Source: JACVRW01 sp038323835
GTDB taxonomy: Bacteria; Actinomycetota; Thermoleophilia; Solirubrobacterales; Thermoleophilaceae
NCBI GenBank assembly: GCA_038323835.1
Contig: JBBQHI010000006.1
Span: forward strand, 1 to 64,000
Direction: 5' to 3'
Length of the DNA: 64,000 nucleotides
Shown in pieces: positions 32,262 to 40,242 of the stretch. Each line of letters begins with the position of its first letter. The first letter of the stretch is position 1. A program made the position numbers and the translations under genes. The notes beneath the pieces were generated by a model that was given only the letters and a program-made list of their open reading frames with translations, was not told the origin of the DNA and made no database searches.

Positions 32262-33002
32262 GTGTTGCGCCTCGTGACGATCCCGATCAGCCACTACTGC
32301 GAGAAGGCGCGCTGGGGGCTCGAGCGAGCGGGGATCCCGTACCGCGAGGAACGCCACGTGCAGGGCATCCACCGCATCGCGGCGCGGCGGGCGGGGGGCG
32401 GGCAGACGGTTCCTGTGCTCGTGACGCCCGAGGGCTCGATCGGCGAGTCCGAGGAGATCCTCCGCTGGGTGGACGAGCGCACCCCGCCGGAGCGGCGGCT
32501 GTTCCCGTCCGACTCCGCCGAGCTGGCCGAGGTGGAGCGGCTCTCCCGGCGCTTCGACGATCGCCTGGGGCCGCGGGGCCGGCGGTTCATGTACGTGAAG
32601 ATGCTCTCCCAGCCCGACCTGATGACGCGCTTCAACAACCAGGGGGTGCCGCGCTGGGAGAATCGCGCACTGCGGCTCGGCTGGCCCGTGGCGGTGCGCT
32701 CCCTGGGACGGGCGCTCGGCATCCGGCCCGGCGTGGAGGTCGAGGACGAGGCCGTGGTGTGGAGCGAGCTCGACTTCGTGGGCGAGCTGCTCGCTGACGG
32801 CCGCCCCCATCTCTGCGGGGAGCGGTTCACCGCAGCCGACCTGACATTCGCGGCGCTGTCGGCGTCGGTGGTCGTGCCGCCGGTGTACGGCACCGCGCTT
32901 CCCCAGCCCGACGTGCTCCCGCCCGAGATGGCCGCCTTCGTGCGGAGCGTCCGGGACCATCCCGCCGGGCGCTACGCGCTCTCGCTCTACGAGGCGCGAT
33001 GA
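32262..33002 (+). CDS. Glutathione S-transferase-like protein
   Basis: 246 residues from GTG 32262. The thioredoxin-like N-terminal domain has TIPISHYCEKARWGLERAGIPY with a Cys in the active-site region, TVPVLVTPEG and GESEEILRWVDE, then an all-helical C-terminal domain with GERFTAADLTFAALSA. This is the general GST fold; actinobacteria usually lack glutathione, so the thiol partner may be mycothiol or none. The frame is open further upstream, but there it reads through the antiporter remnant. Its stop overlaps the DUF899 start (ATGA). Confidence 0.87.
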   Translation: MLRLVTIPISHYCEKARWGLERAGIPYREERHVQGIHRIAARRAGGGQTVPVLVTPEGSIGESEEILRWVDERTPPERRLFPSDSAELAEVERLSRRFDDRLGPRGRRFMYVKMLSQPDLMTRFNNQGVPRWENRALRLGWPVAVRSLGRALGIRPGVEVEDEAVVWSELDFVGELLADGRPHLCGERFTAADLTFAALSASVVVPPVYGTALPQPDVLPPEMAAFVRSVRDHPAGRYALSLYEAR

Positions 33003-33691
33003 GCCTGCCCCGGATCGTCTCCCGAGAGGAGTGGCTCGTGGCTCGCAGGGAGCTGCTGCGCCACGAGAAGGAGGTCACGCGGGTCCGGGACGCGCTGAAC
33101 GCGGACCGGCGGCGCCTGCCGATGGTGGAGATGGAGAAGGACTACGTCTTCCACGGGCCCGGCGGCGAGGCGAGCCTGCTCGACCTCTTCGAGGGCCGGC
33201 GCCAGCTGATCGTGGACCACTTCATGTTCGACCCGAGCTGGGAGGACGGCTGCTCGAGCTGCTCGGGCCGGGTGGACCAGTACGGGAACCTCGCCCACCT
33301 TCACGATCGGGACACCACGATGGCCGTGGTCTCCCGCGCCCCGCTGGAGAAGATCGAGCGGTTCAGGGCGCGGAAGGGGTGGGCCTTCCCCTGGTACTCC
33401 TCGTACGGCAGCGACTTCAACTACGACTTCCACGTGACGCTGGACGAGGCGGTGGTGCCGGTGGAATACAACTACCTCGGCAGGGCCGAGCTCGAGCAGA
33501 AGGGGCTCAGCGACCCGTCGGGCGAGCTTCACGGCACCAGCGCCTTCCTGCGCGACGGCGACCGGGTGTTCCACACCTACTCCACCTACGCTCGCGGCAC
33601 TGAGCAGGTGGGCGGCACGCACTACTACCTCGACATGACCGCGCTCGGCCGCCAGGAGGAATGGGAGGAGCCGAAGGGGCGCGCGGACTAG
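32999..33691 (+). CDS. DUF899 family thioredoxin-like protein
   Basis: 230 residues starting SLPRIVSREEWLVARRELL. It has RRRLPMVEMEKDYVFHGP, LIVDHFMFDPSWEDGCSSCS and FPWYSSYGSDFNYDFHVT, the conserved blocks of DUF899, a thioredoxin-fold family with a CxxC-like DGCSSCS. Function is unknown, possibly a redox or dithiol enzyme. It is co-translated with the GST. Its TAG is shared with the stop of the opposite xylanase remnant through a CTAG. Confidence 0.9.
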   Translation: MSLPRIVSREEWLVARRELLRHEKEVTRVRDALNADRRRLPMVEMEKDYVFHGPGGEASLLDLFEGRRQLIVDHFMFDPSWEDGCSSCSGRVDQYGNLAHLHDRDTTMAVVSRAPLEKIERFRARKGWAFPWYSSYGSDFNYDFHVTLDEAVVPVEYNYLGRAELEQKGLSDPSGELHGTSAFLRDGDRVFHTYSTYARGTEQVGGTHYYLDMTALGRQEEWEEPKGRAD

Positions 33692-34215
33692 GGCCAGGGC
33701 TTCGAGCAGGGGCGGCGCGATCGCCCCGCGCAGCGCGTCATGAGGCCTCGCGCTACCGCTCGGTAGGCGGGCTTGCGCGCGCCGGCCCCGTTAAGGAGCA
33801 GGGGCCGGTTGGGGGCACTGGCCCGGGTGAGCGAGTAGGTGTCGAGCCAGGAGTCCGGGTCGCGCAGGCCCCACACCGTGAGGCCCGTGCAGGCCCGCAC
33901 CCGGCCGCATGCCGCGGCCACCCGGGCGTAGGCGGCGGCCTGCGCGGAGAGCGGGTCCGCGGCGCCCGCCAGAAGCGGCAGCGCCACGTCCAGCTCGGTG
34001 CGCCCAGCGGAACGCGTCGTCGATGTAGCGCTCACCGAGGGTGGTGAAGAAGAAGTTCCGCGGCGTGAGCCCGGAGTCCTCGGTGTCGTAGCCCGCGCCG
34101 AGGAGGGCGAGCGGCTCGTTCACCACGTCCCAGATCGCAACCCGGCCCGCGTAGCGCCCCACGACCGAGCGGACCCGGTTGCGCATGAAGGAGCGAAGGG
34201 TGGCGCGCGGCGTGC
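33688..34215 (-). pseudogene. Broken GH10 endo-xylanase
   Basis: Reading on the minus strand, one frame gives TLRSFMRNRVRSVVGRYAG, RVAIWDVVNEPLALLG (acid/base Glu) and FFTTLGERYIDDAFRWA. The next frame then gives RTELDVALPLL (nucleophile Glu), CTGLTVWGLRDPDSWLDTYS and the closing RKPAYRAVARGL. In intact GH10 enzymes about 80 residues lie between DAF and TELD; here they are deleted at 34000-34010 with a frameshift. The N-terminal third is also missing, replaced by a palindrome. It is dead but still readable. Confidence 0.8.
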
Positions 34216-34232
34216 GCGAGCGCTCCACACTG

Positions 34233-34301
34233 CGGTGGCGCGGCAGTCGGGTGCGCAGTCCGGGGCCGCCCGGGCGGCCCCGGACTGCCGCGTGGCCACC
34301 G
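34233..34301. repeat. Nested palindrome with a 34-base perfect core
   Basis: Bases 34255-34288 are a perfect 34-base palindrome centred on CCCGGG (half: GCAGTCCGGGGCCGCCC). Outside it, CGGTGGCGCGGCAGTC (34233-34248) pairs with GACTGCCGCGTGGCCACCG (34283-34301) with a small bulge. The element sits exactly where the xylanase remnant loses similarity, so it may be an insertion or a deletion scar. Confidence 0.75.
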
Positions 34302-34329
34302 GCGCGGCGCTCTCGAGCGCCATAAGGCC

Positions 34330-34448
34330 CGGACATGCGGCGGATCGTGGGACCGGCGCTGCGCTCCTCGAAGTCGAGGTGCGTGGATGTACACCAGCTC
34401 CTGGAACATCGCCTGGCCGTTCTCCGGGTCGGCGTCGAACTCGGTCAT
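34330..34448 (-). pseudogene. Internally deleted hemerythrin-domain protein
   Basis: An ATG at 34448 starts MTEFDADPENGQAMFQELVY-IHA, like the first helix of actinobacterial hemerythrin-domain proteins. The next bases, one frame away, read HLDFEERSAGPTIRRMSG, like the last helix with the His/Glu iron ligands. The middle of the protein (over 100 residues in intact members) has gone. Assignment rests on two short stretches. Confidence 0.55.
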
Positions 34449-34478
34449 ACCGCCAGTGTGGTGACTAGCCTCAGAACC

Positions 34479-34516
34479 GGCCCGGTCCGTCGGCGAGCGG
34501 GAGGACGGGCCGGGCC
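34479..34516. other. GC-rich hairpin between remnants
   Basis: GGCCCGGTCCGTC (34479-34491) pairs with GACGGGCCGGGCC (34504-34516) with one mismatch and a 12-base loop. No T-tract follows. It lies between the hemerythrin and GGDEF remnants and may mark another junction. Confidence 0.55.
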
Positions 34517-34517
34517 C

Positions 34518-34640
34518 ACATACATCGGCGTGGCGTCGTTCGGGGGCACCACCGCACCCACGGCAGATGAGCTTGTGTGCGCCGCCGACGCCGCGATGTA
34601 CAGGGCGAAGGCCGCCGGAAACGCCGCACTCGTCGTTTAG
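34518..34640 (+). pseudogene. C-terminal remnant of a GGDEF diguanylate cyclase
   Basis: About 40 residues read TYIGVASFGGTTAPTADELV followed by CAADAAMYRAKAAGNAALVV, matching the end of GGDEF domains (SIGVA...ADELL..AD.AMY.AK..G.N). The GGDEF active-site loop and everything upstream are absent. Without start or catalytic part it cannot function. Confidence 0.75.
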
Positions 34641-34753
34641 CGGCACCCCCCATATGGCCGAGTAGTTAATGTCTCGCGCGAGGCACCGGGATCTATGCGA
34701 CGGGGAGAGCTACTGGTGGGGGAGAACTCTGCCGCCGAAGGGGGAAAACCGGC

Positions 34754-35767
34754 ATGAGCACCAGTCCATCTGCCACCACCGAGGGGTCGCGCGCTCCAGA
34801 CGTGCGCCGCGCGAGAGGCGGGCGGCCGACTCGCCTGGTCACCGCCGCGGTGGCTGCCGTTCTGTCGATCGTCCTGCTCGCCGGATGCGCGATCGTCAGG
34901 CCTCCGGGCGACGGCCAGTTGCGCTACCGCGACGAGATCTCTTCCGTAACCCGGACCAACGACCTCCAGTACGGCAGCGCCGTGAACAAGGCCGGCGACA
35001 CCGAGGCGCTGAAGCTGGACCTGTACCAGCCCACCGGTGACACCGAGACGAAGCGTCCCGCCGTGGTCTGGGTGCACGGCGGCGGCTTCGCCTCCGGTGA
35101 CAAGGGCTCCGGTCCCTCGCAGATTCTCGCCAACCGGTTCGCGAAGCTCGGCTATGTGGCGGTCTCGATCAACTACCGCCTCTCGGCCCCCGGTGGATGC
35201 ACCGGAAGCAACGCCGGAGCGGACTGCGTCGCGGCCTCGTTCGATGCCCAGCACGACGCCCAGGCGGCCGTCCGCTGGCTCCGCAAGAACGCCGACACCT
35301 ACGGCATCGACGCCAGCCGCATCGCGATCGGCGGCGAGTCGGCCGGCGGCATCACGGCCACCCTGGTGGGGCTGCGCTCGAACGACGCCGGGGACAGCGG
35401 AAACCCGGGCTTCTCCCAGGCCGTTGCGGCCTTCTCGTCGATCTCCGGCGGGCTGCCCGGCGGGATCTTCGCCGACCACGGCGATGCCAACGGGATCTTC
35501 TTCCACGGCACGGCGGACACCGTGGTTCCGTACCAGTGGTCGGTGGACACGGTCAAGGCCATGCGCGGTGTGGGCCTCGTCCCGTTCCTCGAGCGCTACG
35601 ACGGTGCGGGGCACGTTCCCTTCGCCCAGCACGGCGAGGAGATGTTCACCGACAGCGACTACTACTTCTACTGGGCTCTCGACCTGGCGCATGCGCACGG
35701 CCAGCCCGTGGACGCCACCAAGGCGGCGGAGCGGATGACCGCCAAGTTCCCGCAACTGGCCCGCTGA
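34754..35767 (+). CDS. Lipoprotein alpha/beta hydrolase (carboxylesterase, BD-FAE-like)
   Basis: 337 residues. A basic n-region, a hydrophobic helix and LLAGC (Cys45) give a lipoprotein signal. The hydrolase has VVWVHGGGFASG (oxyanion hole), IGGESAGG (Ser196), FFHGTADTVVPY (Asp) and GAGHVPF (His). HGGGF plus GESAGG is the hormone-sensitive-lipase/feruloyl-esterase pattern; Cys pairs GGCTGSNAGADC may form a disulfide. It is cell-surface bound and coupled to a GH31 glycosidase, suggesting joint attack on an acylated polysaccharide or glycolipid. Confidence 0.9.
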   Translation: MSTSPSATTEGSRAPDVRRARGGRPTRLVTAAVAAVLSIVLLAGCAIVRPPGDGQLRYRDEISSVTRTNDLQYGSAVNKAGDTEALKLDLYQPTGDTETKRPAVVWVHGGGFASGDKGSGPSQILANRFAKLGYVAVSINYRLSAPGGCTGSNAGADCVAASFDAQHDAQAAVRWLRKNADTYGIDASRIAIGGESAGGITATLVGLRSNDAGDSGNPGFSQAVAAFSSISGGLPGGIFADHGDANGIFFHGTADTVVPYQWSVDTVKAMRGVGLVPFLERYDGAGHVPFAQHGEEMFTDSDYYFYWALDLAHAHGQPVDATKAAERMTAKFPQLAR

Positions 35768-37896
35768 GGAGGAGCCTGAGTCCGGCGCTGGCCGCGGGCC
35801 TTGTCGCCGCGGCCCTGATGGCGCTGCCGCCGTCGGCCACCGCGAGCACGGACGCGTTCGCCTCGGCCGGCGCGCGGGTGGTGATCCAGCCGCGCCCGTT
35901 CCGGCTGGCCATCGGCCCGGCGCGGGGCACGCTCGTCCTCCGAACGGCTGGACGGTCCGTCGAGGCGGGCGGGGTGAGCTACGCCGGGCTCGGATACTCG
36001 GTGGGGGCGGAGGAGCCGGAGCTGTCCATTCCCCGCCTCGGCGAGGGCGGGCCCGTCCTCCCGGGCCCCGTGCCCGAGAGGTACGCGGCCACCCGCGTGA
36101 CGCGGACGGTGCGGCGGGGGCGCGCCTCGATCCTCACCCTTGCCACCGACGATCCAGCCGGCAGGACGATCTCGCTCCGCCTGGCGCCCGGCCCCGCGGG
36201 TGCGGTTCGCCTGGCGGCCGCTGTCCGCGGTCCGCCCGGGGCGTCGGCGGTATCCCTGGCCTTCCGCTCGGACCGGAGCGAGGCTTTCCACGGCTTCGGC
36301 GGGCGTCGCGAGAGCACGAACCTGCGCGGGAGGAGCTTCCAGAGCTGGGTGCTGGACTACCGTTTCCCCGACGCCTCCACCGGCCACTACGCCCCGAATC
36401 CCAGCTTTGTCTCATCCCACGGCTACGGCCTGCTCCTGGAGGGCTCCCGAATCGCACGCTGGCGCCTGGCCTCGGACCTTCCCTCGGCCTGGCGCGTAAG
36501 CGTGTCCGGGTCCCGTCTCGCGCTCACCGTCGTCCCCGCCGGCGCGCATCGCGCGATCCGCGCTCTCACCTCGATCACCGGCCGCCACCGCGTTCCGCCG
36601 GCGTGGAGCCTCGGCCCGACGCTCTCCCGGACCTTCGGCGTGATCGGCGACGGGCAGGGGCAGTACCGCAGTCACGTCGAGGATGACCTGAGGCGCCTGC
36701 TGCACACGCGCCTGCCAGTGTCGGCCTACGCCTTCGAGGGGTGGGGAGGGCTGCCCAAGCCGTTCGTCCGGCGGGTGGTGACGCGCCTTCGCGCGCGCGG
36801 CATCCGCTCGCTCCTCTATCTCAGGTCGTTCGTGTCCAACGACATCGCCGGAACCGAGCAACCGGGTGCGTTCGCCCGGGCCGTGACCCGCGGCTACGTG
36901 GCTAGAACCCGGACCGGCGCGCCCTACCTGCTCCCGTCGCCCTTCCCGGGGGCCCAGGCCGCGGTGGTGGACTTCACCAACCCCGCGGCGCGGGCGTGGT
37001 GGGCCCGGCGGGTGGCCGGGCTGCTCGACACCGGTGCGCGCGGCTTCATGAACGACTTCGGCGAGCAGGTGCTGCCGGACATGCACTTCCACGACGGGTC
37101 GACCGGCGCCACGATCCACAACCGCTACCCGGTCCTTCAGGCCCGGACCACCCGGAGGGCGATCGACCGCTGGCGGCGCGGGCACGCAGGGGCGCGCGTG
37201 TTCTTCTTCCAGCGCGCCGGCTTCACCGGCAGGCCGGGATCGGCGGCCTACGAGAACGCGCAGTTCCCCGGCGACGAGACGGTGGACTGGCAGCCGGCCA
37301 CCGGCCTGCCTTCGATCGTTCCCGACATGCTGAACCGGGCGGTGGGGGGAGCCGCGGGCTTCACCACGGACATCGGCGGATATGCACAGTTCACCCCCGA
37401 GCAGCCCGTGGGACCCGCCACCTCACCGGAGCTGTTCACGCGCTGGGCCCAGGCGGCCGCGCTCACCCCGTTCTTCCGGGTCCACAACTCGGGCCTGTCC
37501 GGCGTGCGCATGCCCTGGAGCTACGGACCGGCCACCCGGCGCGCCTGGGCGGCCGCGGCCCGGCTCCATCGCCGCGCCGAGCCCCTGATCCTGCGCCTCT
37601 GGCGCAGCTTCCGCCGGACGGGGATCCCCATGACGCGTCCCCTATGGCTCACCGACCCGGTGGGCGGGCGCGGCCCGCGCGGGGACGACGAGTGGATGCT
37701 GGGACCGAACGTGCTCGCGGCCCCGGTGCTTCAGCAGGGGGCACGCGCGCGCCCGGTGCGCCTGCCTCCCGGTTGCTGGCGCCGCGGCGGCACCGGACCC
37801 CCGCTGCGGGGCGGCCGCACGCTCAGGGTGGCCGCACGGCCGGCCTCGCTCCCGTGGTTCGCCCGCTGCGGCACCCGGGACCTCGGCCCTCGCTAG
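35764..37896 (+). CDS. Secreted GH31 alpha-glycosidase (YihQ-like subgroup), CTG start
   Basis: About 710 residues. The barrel has FMNDFGEQVLPDM (nucleophile Asp about 431), HNRYPVLQARTT, FFFQRAGFTG and FPGDETVDW (acid Asp about 504), then TTDIGGYAQFT and TPFFRVHNSG, close in layout to sulfoquinovosidase-like GH31 enzymes. The YihQ segment with the sulfonate-binding Arg/Trp appears here as EGWGG, so sulfoquinovose specificity is doubtful. No ATG/GTG/TTG precedes the signal peptide. CTG 35764 overlaps the upstream TGA and gives MRRSLSPALAAGLVAAALMA, a textbook signal; CTG 35776 and 35788 are alternatives. Its TAG shares CTAG with the convergent crotonase stop. Confidence 0.88.
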   Translation: MRRSLSPALAAGLVAAALMALPPSATASTDAFASAGARVVIQPRPFRLAIGPARGTLVLRTAGRSVEAGGVSYAGLGYSVGAEEPELSIPRLGEGGPVLPGPVPERYAATRVTRTVRRGRASILTLATDDPAGRTISLRLAPGPAGAVRLAAAVRGPPGASAVSLAFRSDRSEAFHGFGGRRESTNLRGRSFQSWVLDYRFPDASTGHYAPNPSFVSSHGYGLLLEGSRIARWRLASDLPSAWRVSVSGSRLALTVVPAGAHRAIRALTSITGRHRVPPAWSLGPTLSRTFGVIGDGQGQYRSHVEDDLRRLLHTRLPVSAYAFEGWGGLPKPFVRRVVTRLRARGIRSLLYLRSFVSNDIAGTEQPGAFARAVTRGYVARTRTGAPYLLPSPFPGAQAAVVDFTNPAARAWWARRVAGLLDTGARGFMNDFGEQVLPDMHFHDGSTGATIHNRYPVLQARTTRRAIDRWRRGHAGARVFFFQRAGFTGRPGSAAYENAQFPGDETVDWQPATGLPSIVPDMLNRAVGGAAGFTTDIGGYAQFTPEQPVGPATSPELFTRWAQAAALTPFFRVHNSGLSGVRMPWSYGPATRRAWAAAARLHRRAEPLILRLWRSFRRTGIPMTRPLWLTDPVGGRGPRGDDEWMLGPNVLAAPVLQQGARARPVRLPPGCWRRGGTGPPLRGGRTLRVAARPASLPWFARCGTRDLGPR

Positions 37897-38654
37897 GCCC
37901 GGCCGCGCCCCGCCTCGTAGCGGCCGAGTCCCTCGAACAGCTCACCCGTCCTGAGCGTGGCCATCCCGTGCTCGTACTCGTTCGCCAGCGCTTCGCCGAG
38001 CGCCAGCGACCACTGCTCGTAGGCCGAGCGCCGGTCGCTGCGCGCTGCCGCCTGGGGCCGCGACGCGATCTCCTTGGCCAGCGTCACCGCCTCGGGCAGG
38101 GGCCGGCCCGGCGCCACGAGGCGGTTGGCCAGGCCCATTCGCAGCGCCTCGTCGCCACTCACCCCGCGTCCGGTGAGGATCATGTCCAGCGCGTGGCTCA
38201 GCCCGATCAGGCGGGCCAGGCGGATCGTCCCGCCGTCCATCAGCGGGATCCCCCAGCGCCGGCAGAACACCCCGAACACCGCGTCGTCCGCGGCCACGCG
38301 CAGGTCGCACCACGCCGCCAGCTCGAGGCCGCCGGCCACCGCGTGACCCTCCACCGCGGCGATCACCGGCTTGGCCGTGAGCATGCGGGTGGGCCCCACC
38401 GGCCCGTCCCCCTCCGGCTCCACCCGGCTGGCACGGGACCCGTCGCCGTCCTGCATGGCCTGGAGATCGGCTCCCGCGCAGAACTTGCCCCCGGCCCCGG
38501 TGAGCACGGCCACCGACGCATCGGCGTCGGCGTCGAAGCGGCGGAAGGCGTCGGCCAGGGCGTCGGCTGTCGGCCGGTCGATCGCGTTCGCCACCTCGAG
38601 GCGATTGATTGTGATCACCGCCACCGGACCGTCGCGCTCGTAGTCGATCGTCAT
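37893..38654 (-). CDS. Enoyl-CoA hydratase/isomerase family protein
   Basis: 253 residues from ATG 38654. It has ITINRLEVANAIDRPTADAL, KFCAGADLQAM (oxyanion hole), VEGHAVAGGLELAAWCDLRVA with one catalytic-type Glu, and FCRRWGIPLMDGGTIRLARL. The second Glu found in true hydratases is not evident, so it may be an isomerase, hydrolase or EchA-like enzyme. It stands alone, convergent with GH31. Confidence 0.9.
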   Translation of the reverse strand: MTIDYERDGPVAVITINRLEVANAIDRPTADALADAFRRFDADADASVAVLTGAGGKFCAGADLQAMQDGDGSRASRVEPEGDGPVGPTRMLTAKPVIAAVEGHAVAGGLELAAWCDLRVAADDAVFGVFCRRWGIPLMDGGTIRLARLIGLSHALDMILTGRGVSGDEALRMGLANRLVAPGRPLPEAVTLAKEIASRPQAAARSDRRSAYEQWSLALGEALANEYEHGMATLRTGELFEGLGRYEAGRGRA

Positions 38655-38713
38655 GAGCGCCAGCGTACCGCCGGCCCGCTGTGGCCCAGCCTCGTGCCTC
38701 ATAGTTTGGGGTC

Positions 38714-38806
38714 ATGTCCGAGCCCACACCCGAGGTCAGGGACGTGCGCGCGCTCTCTCGCGTCGAGATCCGCATCGGCGGCGAGCTCGCCGGCTTCACC
38801 GCGTAA
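38714..38806 (+). CDS. Possible small or truncated gene (30 residues)
   Basis: ATG 38714 opens MSEPTPEVRDVRALSRVEIR followed by IGGELAGFTA and a TAA. The codon bias is strong and the start looks like that of a normal protein, but it stops after 30 codons. CATAGT lies 12 bases upstream as a possible -10 box. It could be a real small protein or the leftover N-terminus of a deleted gene. Low confidence. Confidence 0.3.
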   Translation: MSEPTPEVRDVRALSRVEIRIGGELAGFTA

Positions 38807-38886
38807 TGCCGGGGCCCGTGATTGTGTGCCGTTCGTCACACAACGCGGAAGAGGCGGGGGCGTAGGCTCTCGTCCGAGGAGATGCC

Positions 38887-40242
38887 TTGACGACGGTGCC
38901 ACTGCCCCCCGGTCCGCGCCAGTCGAAGGCGCTCCAGACCATCGGATGGTGGACCAGGCCGATCTCCTTCCTCGAGCGCGGCCGCAGCGGCTACGGGAAA
39001 CGCTTCACGATCCGGCTGCTCCAGACGCCACCGTTCGTGATGCTCTCGGATCCGGATGAGGTGCGCCAGGTCTTCACGGCGCCCCCGGACGTGCTCCACC
39101 CCGGCGAGGGCGCGCGCATCCTCGAGCCCGTGATCGGAACGAACTCGGTGATCCTGCTGGACGAGGCCGCGCACCTCGAGCAGCGGAAGCTGATGCTGCC
39201 CGCCTTCCACGGGGAGAGGATGCAGCGACTGGCCGGCCTCATGGCGGAGGTGGCTGAGCGCCAGGCCGAGCGCTGGCCACGGGGCGAGCCGCTCGAACTC
39301 CACCCGCGCATGCAGGACCTCACGCTCGAGGTGATCCTGCGCGCCGCCTTCGGCCTGGATCCGGGCCCGCGACTCGACGCCCTCCGGAGCCGGCTCACCG
39401 CGGTGCTGGCCCTCGGGGCGCGGCCGCTGGGGATGCTCCCCTTCCTGCAGCGCGACTGGGGCGGGCGTGGCCCCTGGGCCCGGTTCGTGCGGCTCCGCGA
39501 GGAGATCGACGCTCTGCTGTTCGAGCTGATCGCGGAGCGTCGCGCCGATCACAGCGAGCGCGACGACGTGCTGGCGATGCTGCTCGAGGCGCGGCACGAG
39601 GACGGCTCGCCGATGAGCGAGCGCGAGCTTCGCGACGAGCTGATGACGCTGCTGGTGGCGGGTCACGAGACCACCGCATCGGAGCTGGCCTGGGCCTTCG
39701 AGCGCCTGGTCCGCACTCCGGCCGTGTTGAGCCGGCTCGTGGATGAGGTCGACGCGGGCGCCGGCGACGCGTACCTGACGGCCACGATCCAGGAGACGCT
39801 GCGTGCGCGGCCCGTGCTTCCGAACGCGGCCCCGCGGCTGGTGAAGCAGGAGATCACCGTGGGCGACTGGACCTACGCGCCGGGCACATGCCTCGTGCCC
39901 AACGCCTACCTGGTCCACCATGACCCGGAGATCTACCCGGACCCCTACTCCTTCCGGCCGGAGCGCTTTCTCGAGGAGCCGCCCGGCACCTACACCTGGA
40001 TCCCCTTCGGGGGCGGGCGCCGGCGCTGCCTGGGCGCGAGCTTCGCCCTCATGGAGATGAAGATCGTGCTGCGCGCCGTGCTCTCCACGAGCCGCGTCGC
40101 CGCCGGCTCCGCCGAGGCCGAGACCACCCGCCGGCGGGCCATCACCCTCAGCCCGCGTGGGGGAGCTTCGGCGGTGCTCCAGGACCGCGTGAGTACCGGC
40201 ACGCACCCGCCCGTGGGCGAGCCCGCCACGGCCGCCGTCTAG
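38887..40242 (+). CDS. Cytochrome P450
   Basis: 451 residues, soluble bacterial type. It starts at a TTG with GAGGAG five bases upstream. The I-helix motif is LLVAGHETTASELAWAF, the K-helix ETLRARPV (ExxR), then FRPERF and the heme loop FGGGRRRCLGASFA with thiolate Cys381. It needs separate ferredoxin and reductase partners, none of which is nearby. The PPGP start resembles CYP enzymes of the CYP110/CYP135-like type; substrate unknown. Confidence 0.93.
   Translation: MTTVPLPPGPRQSKALQTIGWWTRPISFLERGRSGYGKRFTIRLLQTPPFVMLSDPDEVRQVFTAPPDVLHPGEGARILEPVIGTNSVILLDEAAHLEQRKLMLPAFHGERMQRLAGLMAEVAERQAERWPRGEPLELHPRMQDLTLEVILRAAFGLDPGPRLDALRSRLTAVLALGARPLGMLPFLQRDWGGRGPWARFVRLREEIDALLFELIAERRADHSERDDVLAMLLEARHEDGSPMSERELRDELMTLLVAGHETTASELAWAFERLVRTPAVLSRLVDEVDAGAGDAYLTATIQETLRARPVLPNAAPRLVKQEITVGDWTYAPGTCLVPNAYLVHHDPEIYPDPYSFRPERFLEEPPGTYTWIPFGGGRRRCLGASFALMEMKIVLRAVLSTSRVAAGSAEAETTRRRAITLSPRGGASAVLQDRVSTGTHPPVGEPATAAV

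Noticed and set aside
33688..34660. A novel multi-gene system in a dense accessory region
   Set aside because: The frames resolve into broken pieces of known families (GH10, hemerythrin, GGDEF), not new genes.
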